64,000 nucleotides of DNA from Ascidiaceihabitans sp034111945 (GTDB lineage: Bacteria > Pseudomonadota > Alphaproteobacteria > Rhodobacterales > Rhodobacteraceae). Shown piece by piece: positions 17,177 to 26,749 of this stretch (the first letter of the stretch is position 1; each line of letters opens with the position of its first letter). The notes under the pieces were generated by a model. The model had not been told where the DNA came from and made no database searches. It saw only the letters and a program-made list of their open reading frames with translations. The DNA lies in assembly GCA_047626725.1 (NCBI GenBank), contig JBLHSG010000013.1:1-64000 (forward strand), given 5' to 3'. The translations under genes were made by a program, and so were the position numbers.

Positions 17177-19177
17177 GTGTTTTTCAAATCTAAAAAAGCG
17201 CAGTTAAGCGCAACGACCGCACTGGTCATGGCCCTATCGCTGGGGTCCGTCGTGCATGCACAAGACGTCAGTGATGACGGTGAAATTCTGGGCACTATCA
17301 TCTTGGGCGAAAGCAAACGCGACGTCCAAACCGACAGCGCAATCCCGTCTACGATCGTGGATCAGGATGAAATCGAAGACCGTCAGGCCGGGACAATCGC
17401 TGAATTGATCGACTCGGTTCCCGGGGTGACTTTGGTGAACGGATCAACAGCGTCGGGTTCAGGCATCAATATCCGCGGCTACGGCGCAAACAGCACATTC
17501 GGGACCGACCAAAAGGTGCTGATCCAGATTGATGGGGCCACCAAAGGCAGCGAAGAATTGTACCGCATCGGCACCCAACTTTATACCGACCCATACCTTT
17601 ACAAACAGGTCGAAGTCCTGCGCGGCACCATCGGATCGTTCGCCTATGGATCCGGCGTTTTTGGCGGCGTTGTGCGCCTTGAGACCATCGATGCCGCAGA
17701 CATTACCGGCGGCGAGATCGGCTTTGTCGGGCGTCAGACCCTTGAGTTTACATCAAATGGCGGTGGCATTTCCAGCTCGACCACCTTGGCGTGGCAACCA
17801 ACAACCGACATGGAATTCTTGCTGAATTACACGCGCCGCAGCCTGGGCACCCGCACAGACGGGAACGGCGTTGAAATCAACCCACTGGCCGGTGACATCA
17901 ATGACCCGTCCTATTTGCTTAAGGCCCGATACACATTTGGCGACAACCGCGATCAAACCCTTAGCTTTAGCTATTCCAACACCACACAAGAACAATTCGA
18001 CGTGCCCTACGACACATTTGGCACAACCGGATTTGGCAATGTGGACCGCCGGATCGAAAACGAAGTCGCCACGCTGCGCTATAACTTTAACCCCGAAGAT
18101 CGCAATTGGCTGAACCTGACGGCCGAAATGACCTATTCCGACGAACTGGTCATGAGCGAAGCAATCGCAGGGCCAAGTGGGCTTTTGGACGCAGACAACC
18201 GCTATCAAACCACAACGTTGCGCCTGAAAAACACATCGCTGTTCAGCACTGGCGCGATCGATCACGAATTGAGCACTGGCGTCGAATACATCAATCGCGA
18301 TCGTCAGGATGCGACGGCCGGTTCTGCCCCCGGCGGCACCAAAGAAACCGTTGCGCTGTTTGTTGTGAACGAAATGCAAATCGGTGATCGCTGGACGATT
18401 ACACCGGCATTGCGTTACGAAAATCAGACGATCACCCAAGATCCGCTGAACGGCAACGCGTCCTTTAAGGCGGACGGATTGATGGGCGGAATTTCTGCGC
18501 GCTACGCCTTTGCCCAAGGCTGGTCAGTGTTCGGATCTGCGGCCTACACCGAAAACCTGCCAATCATCGATGACATCGGCAATGCGGTTTTGATCAACCA
18601 AACAGAACGCGGGCGCACGTATGAAGTGGGCGTGTCGTTTGACCGAGCAGACGTGTTTGCAAACGGTGATCAATTGGCTGTGAAGCTAAACTATTACAAC
18701 ACCGACCTTTGGGATTTGACCACCTACCGCAGCTTTGCGCCGGGCGGTTCAACCGTGGCTATCGAACGCGAAGGCATCGAATTAGAAGCTGCCTATGGAA
18801 TGGAAAACGGCTTTTACATCGATGCAAACGCGCATGTTTCCAGTGGGACTTCGACCATCGAAACTGGCGCGACAAGCGATTGGGCGCAAAACCCTGCGGA
18901 CACAATTCGCCTGACATTGGGTAAAAAATTCGGCGAAGAATTGGACCTAAGCTGGGAAATCGAAGCGGCAAAACGCTACGACGAAACAGCAACTGTGTCA
19001 GCGGGCTATGGCGTTCACAACCTGCGCGCGACCTATGCGCCACAATCCGGCGTCTTGCGCGGCACCGAAATCCGCTTTGGCATCGAAAACGCTTTCGACA
19101 AAGCCTACCAGCCGCGCCTGTCCACGCGCAGCGCAACCGGACGTAATTTCAAAGTCAGCCTGTCCAAAACATTCTGA
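17177..19177 (+). CDS. hmuR: TonB-dependent heme/hemoglobin receptor
   Basis: I chose GTG 17177 because AAGGGG lies seven bases before it and it gives a clean signal peptide (TTALVMALSLGSVVHAQD). Upstream ATG 17156 and GTG 17072 are also in frame. The 666-residue product has a TonB-box-like stretch after the signal (EILGTIILGES), a plug domain (DRQAGTIAELIDSVPGVTLV, NIRGYG, VEVLRGTIGSFAYGSG) and a long beta-barrel ending in the aromatic FKVSLSKTF. It takes heme across the outer membrane using energy from the TonB/ExbBD genes downstream. Confidence 0.92.
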   Translation: MFFKSKKAQLSATTALVMALSLGSVVHAQDVSDDGEILGTIILGESKRDVQTDSAIPSTIVDQDEIEDRQAGTIAELIDSVPGVTLVNGSTASGSGINIRGYGANSTFGTDQKVLIQIDGATKGSEELYRIGTQLYTDPYLYKQVEVLRGTIGSFAYGSGVFGGVVRLETIDAADITGGEIGFVGRQTLEFTSNGGGISSSTTLAWQPTTDMEFLLNYTRRSLGTRTDGNGVEINPLAGDINDPSYLLKARYTFGDNRDQTLSFSYSNTTQEQFDVPYDTFGTTGFGNVDRRIENEVATLRYNFNPEDRNWLNLTAEMTYSDELVMSEAIAGPSGLLDADNRYQTTTLRLKNTSLFSTGAIDHELSTGVEYINRDRQDATAGSAPGGTKETVALFVVNEMQIGDRWTITPALRYENQTITQDPLNGNASFKADGLMGGISARYAFAQGWSVFGSAAYTENLPIIDDIGNAVLINQTERGRTYEVGVSFDRADVFANGDQLAVKLNYYNTDLWDLTTYRSFAPGGSTVAIEREGIELEAAYGMENGFYIDANAHVSSGTSTIETGATSDWAQNPADTIRLTLGKKFGEELDLSWEIEAAKRYDETATVSAGYGVHNLRATYAPQSGVLRGTEIRFGIENAFDKAYQPRLSTRSATGRNFKVSLSKTF

Positions 19178-19207
19178 TGATTTGACGATTAAAAGGAAGG
19201 TCACACA

Positions 19208-19645
19208 ATGCAGCTTTTTCGCCACTTGAAATGTGCAGTAACCCTGACCGCAGCGCTTTGGGGCGCTGCGATTTCAGCCCAAGATACGACCGCCAGCAGT
19301 GGCATCGCGCTTGAGCTAAATGCAGCGGATTTGATCGGCGAAGCCTGCCGGATCACATTTGTTGCCACCAACCGAATGGACGTTCCAGTCGACAAAACCA
19401 TCTACGAAACCGTGCTGTTTTCCACGGACGGCCAAGTGTTGATGTTAACCTTGTTCGACTTTGGGGTTTTGCCGCCTTCTGTCCCCCGCGTGCGCCAATT
19501 TCAGGTCGCGGACACCGCCTGTTCGCGCATCGGCATGGTCCTGATTAACGGGGCCAACACCTGCACGGTTCAGGGCAAAAATTCACCTGTGTGCACACAA
19601 GGTCTGACCACAACCAGCCGCCTTGAAATCAAATTACAGGGATAA
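19208..19645 (+). CDS. Exported protein of unknown function in the heme operon
   Basis: A 145-residue protein with a strong AAGGAAGG ribosome site and a signal peptide (LTAALWGAAISAQD, cleaved about residue 25). The mature protein has four Cys, likely disulfide-bonded in the periplasm (EACRITFVATN, VADTACSRIGMV, NTCTVQGKNSPVCTQG). I do not recognise a family name. Its place between the heme receptor and exbB suggests a periplasmic helper of heme uptake or of the TonB complex; that is inference from context. Confidence 0.75.
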   Translation: MQLFRHLKCAVTLTAALWGAAISAQDTTASSGIALELNAADLIGEACRITFVATNRMDVPVDKTIYETVLFSTDGQVLMLTLFDFGVLPPSVPRVRQFQVADTACSRIGMVLINGANTCTVQGKNSPVCTQGLTTTSRLEIKLQG

Positions 19646-19650
19646 TCGCC

Positions 19651-20298
19651 ATGTTTAACCTTGATCAAATTTGGGGCGTTTTTGTACTTGGCGGCCCCGT
19701 TGTGGCGGTGCTGATCTGCGTGTCTGTGATGACGCTTAGCGTGGTTTTATACAAAATTGTGCAGTTTAGGGCCGCACGTGTCGGGCATCACACAGCAATT
19801 CGCGCAGCCCTTTCGCATTGGGATCAAGGCCATGCACAACAGGCCGGTCAGGTCCTTGGCACGTCAAAAAGCTATCTGGCACCCGTGGTGTCGCAGGCCA
19901 TGCACGCCGCACATCGAACCGATGCCGCCCCCCGTCTTGAGGCCGAAGCTGAGGCAAAATTCCTAAAGCTTGAGCGTGGATTCCGCCTGCTTGATACGGT
20001 TGCACAATTGGCCCCGTTACTGGGTTTGTTCGGGACGGTTTTGGGTATGATCGAAGCGTTCCAAGCGTTGCAAGATGCCGGATCATCGGTTGATCCATCC
20101 CTGCTGGCTGGCGGTATTTGGGTCGCGTTATTGACCACTGCTGTTGGCTTGGCGGTGGCGATGCCGACCTCGGTTATTTTGTCGTGGTTTGAGGCCCGAA
20201 TGACTGCCGAGCGGGTGTTCACAGAGCTTGCGTTAACCACGATCTTGTCGCCGGACGTTCAGACATCGCTGCAAAGACCGCAGGCAAATGTCGCTTAA
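19651..20298 (+). CDS. exbB: MotA/TolQ/ExbB proton channel protein
   Basis: A 215-residue inner-membrane protein with three hydrophobic segments (VVAVLICVSVMTLSVVLYKI; APLLGLFGTVLGMIEAF; ALLTTAVGLAVAMPTSVILS) and the family's cytoplasmic loop. With ExbD it uses the proton gradient to energise TonB. It starts five bases after the upstream gene and overlaps the first exbD by 11 bp, which places it firmly in the hmuR operon. Confidence 0.92.
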   Translation: MFNLDQIWGVFVLGGPVVAVLICVSVMTLSVVLYKIVQFRAARVGHHTAIRAALSHWDQGHAQQAGQVLGTSKSYLAPVVSQAMHAAHRTDAAPRLEAEAEAKFLKLERGFRLLDTVAQLAPLLGLFGTVLGMIEAFQALQDAGSSVDPSLLAGGIWVALLTTAVGLAVAMPTSVILSWFEARMTAERVFTELALTTILSPDVQTSLQRPQANVA

Positions 20299-20674
20299 TT
20301 CTGTGCGCAGACGGCGAAAACTGTCGATGACGTCCTTAATCGACGTTATCTTTTTATTACTGCTATTTTTCATGCTGTCCTCGACTTTTTCGCGCTTTGC
20401 CGAAGTCGAATTACAGGCGGCCAACAGTGGCCCGCCCACGACGACAGACACCAAACTGGTTTTTTTGCGCGCAGGTGCCAACGACATGTCATTGAATGGC
20501 GTCCCTGTGGTTTTGGCTGACTTAGACACGCGCGTGCGGGCGCTGCATGCCGCCAATCCGATCGTATTATTGGTGAACGTAAATGGCGCGGTCACAGCAC
20601 AACAAATTACCGACATTCTGGTCGCCGTGCGCAGAATTCCTGACTTGTCAGTCAGCGTCATGGGGGCCTCGTGA
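20288..20674 (+). CDS. exbD: ExbD/TolR family biopolymer transport protein (first copy)
   Basis: A 128-residue single-pass protein. The membrane helix MTSLIDVIFLLLLFFMLSST (about 14-33) carries the conserved Asp of the proton path, followed by a periplasmic domain. It overlaps exbB at the 5' end and the second exbD by four bases at the 3' end. Confidence 0.9.
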   Translation: MSLNSVRRRRKLSMTSLIDVIFLLLLFFMLSSTFSRFAEVELQAANSGPPTTTDTKLVFLRAGANDMSLNGVPVVLADLDTRVRALHAANPIVLLVNVNGAVTAQQITDILVAVRRIPDLSVSVMGAS

Positions 20675-21057
20675 TGCGCCGACCGACATTGCGAAAGGAA
20701 CGCGAACCAACAATTGCGCTGATCAATATCGTCTTTTTGATGCTGATATTTTTCATGGTCGCAGGGACGCTGGTTGCGCCGATTGATCCGGATCTAAAGC
20801 TGGTCGAAACCAAAGACCTTGATGGCACCGAACCCGCAGATGTCCTGGTTATTATGGCGGATGGGCAGTTGATGAATCGCGGCAAACCGATTGGTGAAAT
20901 CGCCGACTTTTTGCGCCAAACACAAAACGAAACGGGCACTGCCCGCCTGATGCCCGACCAAAATACTCAGGCTGTGCGCATGATCGAAGTCGCCCGTTTA
21001 CTGCGTCAAAACGGTGCCAAGCGTGTCGTGATTTTGTCAGAAAAGTTAGCACAATGA
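20671..21057 (+). CDS. ExbD/TolR family biopolymer transport protein (second copy)
   Basis: A 128-residue ExbD-like protein whose membrane segment is EPTIALINIVFLMLIFFMVA. Where the first copy has IDVIFL, this copy has INIVFL: the proton-path Asp is replaced by Asn. It overlaps its neighbours on both sides by four bases. Two different ExbD subunits, one without the key acidic residue, suggest a mixed ExbD dimer around ExbB. See the finding on this pair. Confidence 0.88.
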   Translation: MMRRPTLRKEREPTIALINIVFLMLIFFMVAGTLVAPIDPDLKLVETKDLDGTEPADVLVIMADGQLMNRGKPIGEIADFLRQTQNETGTARLMPDQNTQAVRMIEVARLLRQNGAKRVVILSEKLAQ

Positions 21058-22034
21058 TCCGGCACCCTTATGTTGTTGCACTGGCGTTGTTCGGGGCATC
21101 GTTGGCCGCGCACGGTGCTGTTTTAGGCATCAAAACCCGTCCTGATCCTGCGTCGATTGCAGGTGGTGCTGCGGCAAGTGTCGCAAAGCTTGGCAATAGT
21201 TTTCAAGATATGGCGGTTGGTGTCATGACGGCACAACCGACACCCGAAATCACACCAGAAACGCCGGTCGAGGTGCAACGCCACACAGAGCAAACCACGC
21301 CTGCAACGCCCACGCAAACGCCTGATATCACGCCGCCTGAGCAGTCTGCCCAAACACCAAATGCCCCCGTGCCAGTCACCCAATCGTCGCAGAGCAATCG
21401 CGCGACAACACCGCTCGCGCCTGCCTTGACGGTGACCTCGCCTACACAAATGACGGCAGTTGTTCCGATCATACTTGCCCCATCGCCCGCGTTGATACCG
21501 GTCGTGACGCCGAGCGCTGCTGTGCCATTGCAGGCCGCATTACCGGACCCGGTTCAGGAAACTGTGCGGGTTTCGCGCAGACCAGCCGTGCGACCAAAAT
21601 CACTAGAGGAAAAGGTTGCAACCGCGGCCCCAAAATCTGAAAAACCCCAAAAGACACAGCCTCGCGGCAATGCAAAAAAACAAGCGCGCGCTGGGTCCGC
21701 TGATGGCAAAGCCACCGCAAAGGCAAACGTTGCAGCACCACGCAAAGCCGCCGTTTCATCAAAGGCGGCAAACGCAGCAATCAGCAATTATCCAGGCCAA
21801 GTCATGCGCCGCCTTGCACGTCAAAAACGGCCCCGCGCCGCATCAAAAGGCACCGCTGTTGTGTCGTTTGCAATCGCTGCGAATGGTGGCGTTTCACGGG
21901 TTGGAATTGCAAAAAGCTCAGGATCGGCGCAATTGGACAAAGACGCAGTTGCATTGGTGCGCAGAGCAGGACCATTTCCTGTACCACCCGCTGGCGCGCA
22001 GCGATCATTCAAGATCAGGATCAAAGGTCGGTAG
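21054..22034 (+). CDS. tonB: TonB family energy transducer
   Basis: A 326-residue protein: an N-terminal membrane anchor (VVALALFGASLAAHGAVLG), a long Pro/Thr/Gln-rich then Lys/Ala-rich periplasmic spacer (~60-230), and a C-terminal TonB domain (AISNYPGQVMRRLARQKRPR, GTAVVSFAIAANGGVSRVGI, LVRRAGPFPVPPAGA). It couples ExbBD to HmuR. It is the last gene of the plus-strand heme operon and overlaps the second exbD. Confidence 0.92.
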   Translation: MIRHPYVVALALFGASLAAHGAVLGIKTRPDPASIAGGAAASVAKLGNSFQDMAVGVMTAQPTPEITPETPVEVQRHTEQTTPATPTQTPDITPPEQSAQTPNAPVPVTQSSQSNRATTPLAPALTVTSPTQMTAVVPIILAPSPALIPVVTPSAAVPLQAALPDPVQETVRVSRRPAVRPKSLEEKVATAAPKSEKPQKTQPRGNAKKQARAGSADGKATAKANVAAPRKAAVSSKAANAAISNYPGQVMRRLARQKRPRAASKGTAVVSFAIAANGGVSRVGIAKSSGSAQLDKDAVALVRRAGPFPVPPAGAQRSFKIRIKGR

Positions 22035-22048
22035 CGCGTTTCGGCCTT

Positions 22049-22738
22049 TTAGCCCGGTGAAATCCGCTGCATCACCGCATCAAATCGCGCCCAACTGACC
22101 GACGCCTTGTTGCCTGCGTATCCGTCGTAATGCGATTTTCCTGTTGAATTCGGCAACCCAGCCCAGATTTTCGCCAAATTGTTCATAAACGCCTGGCGTT
22201 CTAACACACCTGTGCGAAACCGTTTCAATCCTGCTTCGACCAGTAGAACATCCGCTAATTTATCCTGAATTTTCGGGCTGAATTTGTCAGATGGTTTCAC
22301 TCCGACCTTGGCCACAACGCGGCGCAAGGTTTGCGGAATAAATTGATAGCGCCCGATTGCGTGTGGCTGCCCCGGCGTATCGTCGATCCATTGAAACACC
22401 TCGGCCAGCGTCATGTCTGTTGGCCGCTTGTTTGGCTTGATCCGCGCACCGTGCTGCACTGCGTCGTAGCCATCGCGCCGCGATTCCGCCTCTTGAATGA
22501 GGGCGCGAATGACTTGCACGTCTGAACCGCGCAGCCGTTTGTCCAATTTGTCAGCAAACGCCGGATCATGCGCAGGGCGATCCGCAAACAACCCCCGTGC
22601 GTCCCGCCCGATAAACAATCCAGCCGAAGGTGCGCGCGCATCCGTCGGCGTGGTGATAAACAGGCTGCCCCCAACCGCTTCGGCGTGGGCGGTCTGAACA
22701 AACAGGAACAGGATCAAAACACGCAAAACGACAGGCAT
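22049..22738 (-). CDS. Exported lysozyme-like (lambda-endolysin-type) glycosidase
   Basis: A 229-residue protein. Start ATG 22738 was chosen because GGAGAAG lies just upstream and a signal peptide follows (VVLRVLILFLFVQTAHAEA). The body has a lysozyme/lytic-transglycosylase-like segment (RALIQEAESRRDGYDAV with the likely catalytic Glu, then HAIGRYQFIPQTLRRVV). Such folds are seen in phage endolysins and GH104 proteins. There are no other phage genes nearby, so it is probably a domesticated periplasmic cell-wall enzyme. It converges on tonB with 14 bp between them. Confidence 0.65.
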   Translation of the reverse strand: MPVVLRVLILFLFVQTAHAEAVGGSLFITTPTDARAPSAGLFIGRDARGLFADRPAHDPAFADKLDKRLRGSDVQVIRALIQEAESRRDGYDAVQHGARIKPNKRPTDMTLAEVFQWIDDTPGQPHAIGRYQFIPQTLRRVVAKVGVKPSDKFSPKIQDKLADVLLVEAGLKRFRTGVLERQAFMNNLAKIWAGLPNSTGKSHYDGYAGNKASVSWARFDAVMQRISPG

Positions 22739-23011
22739 TACTTCTCCAACTGCATCAGATTTACAGAGGTTTTGACGTAAAAACATTTCAAATTCGTTCA
22801 CACTGGGCTGCAAAAGACCACGGACCGTAGAACCAGCAGTCGCCGTGACGGCTTGATTTCCACAGGCCGCGCGTTGATCCGCTGGACTTCGCGCCCTTAT
22901 CAAGGTTCACTTGCCGCACTCGAGGTGGCGAATGTGGCTTGTCGCGCGGTCGTCATGGCCCCAAACATCGCACACCATAAACCACCTGACCCCTAGGGAC
23001 GCGCGTTACCA

Positions 23012-24130
23012 GTGATCACATTTATTCATTCCTCTGATTTGCATCTGGGCAAAGCGTTTGGCCGCTATCCTGACGACGTTCAGGCCCGCCTGCGCCAAGC
23101 CCGCGCTGACGTTTTGCCGCGCCTTGCCGCCTTGGCCATGGACCACAATGCCAGCCATATTGTGTTGGCCGGTGATACGTTTGATCAAACCACGCCTGCC
23201 CCGTCTGTGATCCGGCAAGCCTTGAATATGATGCGCGCGGCGGATCATGTGACGTGGGTGTTGATGCCCGGCAATCACGATCACGCAAATGCCACGGAAC
23301 TGTGGCGTCAGGTGGCCCAAGACGCGCCGCCAAATGTAGCCCTCCAGCTCGATCCGCACCCGTTTTTGTTGAACGATACAACCACGTTGCTGCCTGCCCC
23401 GCCGGCTGAACGCGCGCCCGGTCGTGATCTGACCGATTGGTTTGACACAGCAGACACTGGTGAAACAGTGCGGATCGGGTTGGCGCACGGGTCTGTCACC
23501 GATTTCAACAGCAGTGAAGACGGCACATCATCGGTGATTACACCGGACCGCGCAAAGCGTGCTGGCCTGAAATATCTAGCACTCGGCGACTGGCACGGGC
23601 AGCTGCAAATCACGCCTGACACGTGGTATTCTGGTGCGCCAGAGGCGGATGGTTTCAAACACACGCAGACGCCCTCTGCCTTGTTGGTTAAGGTTGCAGG
23701 ACCAAATGCGCCAGTGACTGTGACCTCGCTGCCTACGGGCACGATCCATTGGCAGCGCGCCACGTTGGACCTGAACAGCCAGGACGCAATTGACGACGTT
23801 CACGCAGGCGCATTGCCGCCCCTTGCCGCCCGCGCGCTGACGCTGTTTGATCTGGTTGTCACAGGTTTTTTAAGCCCGCTAGAACGGGTCAAACTGGAAC
23901 AGAACATTGCCAACGCCGCGCCTGATTTTCTCTGGCACAGGGCAGATTTAAATGCACTGGGAATGACCCATAATACCGACGATCTGGATGCAATTGATCA
24001 TCAAGGCGCGCTGCGGGCCACCGCCGAAACCCTCGCACGCGAAGCCGCTGATGACAGCCTGCCGCCGGACGTGCGCGAAACGGCCCAAGCCGCCCTGTCC
24101 CATCTGTTTTCACTTGCAGTGGAGGCCTAG
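23012..24130 (+). CDS. SbcD/YhaO-like DNA repair exonuclease (metallophosphoesterase)
   Basis: A 372-residue protein starting with GTG. Calcineurin-like metal-binding blocks are in order: SDLHLGKAF, LAGDTFDQ, MPGNHDHAN, and later ALGDWHGQLQ. This is the Mre11-type nuclease architecture. The next gene begins one base after its stop and encodes the SMC-like partner. Domain sizes fit the YhaO/YhaN branch better than classic SbcD, whose SbcC partner is larger. Confidence 0.88.
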   Translation: MITFIHSSDLHLGKAFGRYPDDVQARLRQARADVLPRLAALAMDHNASHIVLAGDTFDQTTPAPSVIRQALNMMRAADHVTWVLMPGNHDHANATELWRQVAQDAPPNVALQLDPHPFLLNDTTTLLPAPPAERAPGRDLTDWFDTADTGETVRIGLAHGSVTDFNSSEDGTSSVITPDRAKRAGLKYLALGDWHGQLQITPDTWYSGAPEADGFKHTQTPSALLVKVAGPNAPVTVTSLPTGTIHWQRATLDLNSQDAIDDVHAGALPPLAARALTLFDLVVTGFLSPLERVKLEQNIANAAPDFLWHRADLNALGMTHNTDDLDAIDHQGALRATAETLAREAADDSLPPDVRETAQAALSHLFSLAVEA

Positions 24131-26749
24131 ATGAAACTCCTCGCGCTGCACCTGACGAATGTGCGTAAATTTGCTGGAAAACGCGCCTCCCTTACTGGAA
24201 TTGGCAGTGGCATCACCGTCGTTTCCGAGGCCAACGAATTCGGGAAATCGACCTTCTTTGATGCAATTCATGCATTGTTTTTCGAAAAATTCAGCTCGTC
24301 TGCTAGGTCCGTCAAATCGCTGCAACCCTACGCAGGCGGTGCAGTCGAAGTCGCCGCAGACATCCAAACCGACGCCGGTGATTTCCGTGTTGAAAAGCGG
24401 TTCTTGTCGAAAAAATCCGCTAAGGTAACGCGCCTATCCGACGGCGCAATTATCGCCCAAGAAGACGAGGCAGAACGCTGGATTTCGACGCTGTTAGGAT
24501 CAGGCGGCGAAGGCCCCGCAGGCCTGTTGTGGGTGCGCCAAGGGTTGGTTGGACTGGAACCAGACACCGCCAAAGAAAAAACGCAACTGACGGAAACGCG
24601 CCGCGATTTATTGTCGTCTGTTGCAGGCGAAATCGACACCATGACCGGTGGGCGCCGCATGGACAGCGTGATGCGCCGCGTTGGCGAAACTCTTGGTGCC
24701 ATTGCCACCAAAACTGGGCGCAAAACCGGCCCATGGAAAGACGCCGCTGATCAGGTGACAGACCTGGAGGCCGAGCTGACAATCGTCACCGCCCAAGTGC
24801 AAGAACTGGACGCTGCATTGTCAGACCGTCGCTTGGCCGAAGCCGCCCTGAAACGTCTGGACAATGCAGAAGCCATGGCACGGCGCAACGGCGCACTAAT
24901 AGCTGCAGAGGTCGCGCTGGACGCCGCTAAAACCCACGCAACAAAAGTAGGTTCAGCACGCCAAGATCGCGATTTGGCTGATCTGAAAGCCACAAATGCG
25001 CAAGGTGAATTGGATACGTTCCTAAACGCGATCAGCGCACTGGAAATTGCCCAGAAAAACACGGCGGCCAGCGCTGCACTTGCCTCAGACGCAACCGCAC
25101 ATTCGCACCGCTCAAAGGCCGATCTGGAACAGGCGCAAACCGTTCACACAGCCGCGTCCAACGACGTAACACTGGCCCGTCAACGTCTGGATGCCCTGCG
25201 CCAACAGATCGCGGCGCGTCGCGCAATGACGCAGGCGACCCAGCTGCAAGCCCAGATTAAAAAGACCGAAACGGCAACGGCCGCGCGCGATGCAGCCCGC
25301 GCGATTGCCAAAGCATCGCCCGCGACGCCGCAGTGGTTGCGCGCCGTCGAAACCGCGCAAGATGCCGTTTCGACCCTCGCTGCCGCGGCCAAGGCGCAGG
25401 CGACATGTTTAAGTGTGACGTACAACGGCGACGCGCGGATCACACAAGGTGGGCGTGATCTGCCAGCCCAACAAACAATTCATTTGGATGGTGAAACCGA
25501 ACTGGATCTGCCAGCCATCGGACGCATGACCATTCACGCGCAACCCCTTGGTGACGCTACAAAAGATCAACTGGCACGCGCCAAAGACACTTTGAAAAAA
25601 GCCCTATCCGGCACTGATGCCACAACCCTAGAACGCGCGCGTGCATTGGCTGTGACGCGGGCGCAGGCTGATGCGGACACAACGCTTGAGCAGACGCGTT
25701 TGGACACGTTAGCCCCTCTGGGTCTTGATGCGTTGCGTGCGGATTTGGCGGATGCGAAATTGGCCGCAACCGGTGCGCATGACCAACAATTGCCTTCGAT
25801 GTCAGACCTAGAGGCCGAATTGGCCGGCAAGGAGCAAACCGAAAACACCGCGCGCCAAACCCTAAGCCACGCAAATGCAGACCACAGCCAAGCCCGCGAA
25901 ACAGCGGCAAAACTGCAAGCCGCCGCAACAGCCGCTACAGAAACAGGTGCGCGTGCCGCCGCCCAAGTTGGGTCAATCGACACGCTGGATAATCGGCGTG
26001 CTGACCGGTTGCGCACCCAAGCCACGGCGCAAGACGCGCTGGTAAAAGCGGCAGAAAATTTGCAAAATCTGATTGATACGGCACCCGATTTGAATACTGC
26101 GCAGGCCGAACTGGACCGTGCCGCTGGTGCCGTGAATTCCGCGCGTCATCAGCGCACGCAAGTCGGCGAAAAACTGGCCGCTTTATCGTCGCAAATTCGC
26201 ACGATGGCGGGTAACGGGATCGAAGAACATCGCGACACTTTGATCGGTCAATTAGAAGCTGCCCGCGCGACTGAACTGCGTTTTTCGCGTCAGGCCGCCG
26301 CTTTGACCCGTTTGCAAACTGCCCTGAACGCTGAACGAAATGCCGCGCGCGACACCTATTTTGGACCCGTCCAAGAAGAACTAAAACCGCTGCTGTCGAT
26401 CCTGCATGATGATGCGAACCTTAGCTTTGACAGCGACAGTTTGCTGCCGGCTGCCCTAGTGCGCAATCAAACCGAAGAGACGCTGGACGACCTGTCAGGC
26501 GGCACGCAGGAACAGATCGCAATCCTGACGCGGCTGGCCTTTGCCCGCCTGTTTGCGCGCCAAGGACGGCACATGCCGATCGTGCTGGATGATGCGCTGG
26601 TGTATTCCGATGATGACCGGATCATCAAGATGTTCACGGCCTTGACGCGAGTTGCGCAGGATCAGCAAATCTTGGTGTTTTCGTGCCGCCAATTGGCGTT
26701 TCAGGATCTAGGTGGCGCAAAGCCTGTACTTGAAATTACGGACGTTTAG
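24131..26749 (+). CDS. SbcC/YhaN-like SMC-family ATPase
   Basis: An 872-residue protein. N-terminal Walker-A region (VVSEANEFGKSTFFDAIHAL), long Ala/Gln/Glu/Lys-rich coiled coils between about residues 190 and 720, and a C-terminal ABC signature and Walker B (DDLSGGTQEQIAILTRLA, PIVLDDALVYSDDDR). No zinc-hook CxxC is seen in the middle of the coiled coil, as in YhaN rather than SbcC. With the preceding nuclease it should process DNA ends or hairpins. Its 3' end overlaps the convergent DUF2063 gene by 14 bp. Confidence 0.88.
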   Translation: MKLLALHLTNVRKFAGKRASLTGIGSGITVVSEANEFGKSTFFDAIHALFFEKFSSSARSVKSLQPYAGGAVEVAADIQTDAGDFRVEKRFLSKKSAKVTRLSDGAIIAQEDEAERWISTLLGSGGEGPAGLLWVRQGLVGLEPDTAKEKTQLTETRRDLLSSVAGEIDTMTGGRRMDSVMRRVGETLGAIATKTGRKTGPWKDAADQVTDLEAELTIVTAQVQELDAALSDRRLAEAALKRLDNAEAMARRNGALIAAEVALDAAKTHATKVGSARQDRDLADLKATNAQGELDTFLNAISALEIAQKNTAASAALASDATAHSHRSKADLEQAQTVHTAASNDVTLARQRLDALRQQIAARRAMTQATQLQAQIKKTETATAARDAARAIAKASPATPQWLRAVETAQDAVSTLAAAAKAQATCLSVTYNGDARITQGGRDLPAQQTIHLDGETELDLPAIGRMTIHAQPLGDATKDQLARAKDTLKKALSGTDATTLERARALAVTRAQADADTTLEQTRLDTLAPLGLDALRADLADAKLAATGAHDQQLPSMSDLEAELAGKEQTENTARQTLSHANADHSQARETAAKLQAAATAATETGARAAAQVGSIDTLDNRRADRLRTQATAQDALVKAAENLQNLIDTAPDLNTAQAELDRAAGAVNSARHQRTQVGEKLAALSSQIRTMAGNGIEEHRDTLIGQLEAARATELRFSRQAAALTRLQTALNAERNAARDTYFGPVQEELKPLLSILHDDANLSFDSDSLLPAALVRNQTEETLDDLSGGTQEQIAILTRLAFARLFARQGRHMPIVLDDALVYSDDDRIIKMFTALTRVAQDQQILVFSCRQLAFQDLGGAKPVLEITDV

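Noticed and set aside
17753..18517. A 254-codon minus-strand frame within hmuR
   Set aside because: Antisense shadow of the receptor barrel; no ribosome site and no family signature.
22049..22738. Lysozyme-like gene as evidence of a prophage
   Set aside because: It has a cleavable export signal and no phage structural, integrase or holin genes are near it.
22883..22903. A longer start for the lysozyme-like protein
   Set aside because: It would place about 55 non-conserved residues before a clear signal peptide; ATG 22738 has a ribosome site.
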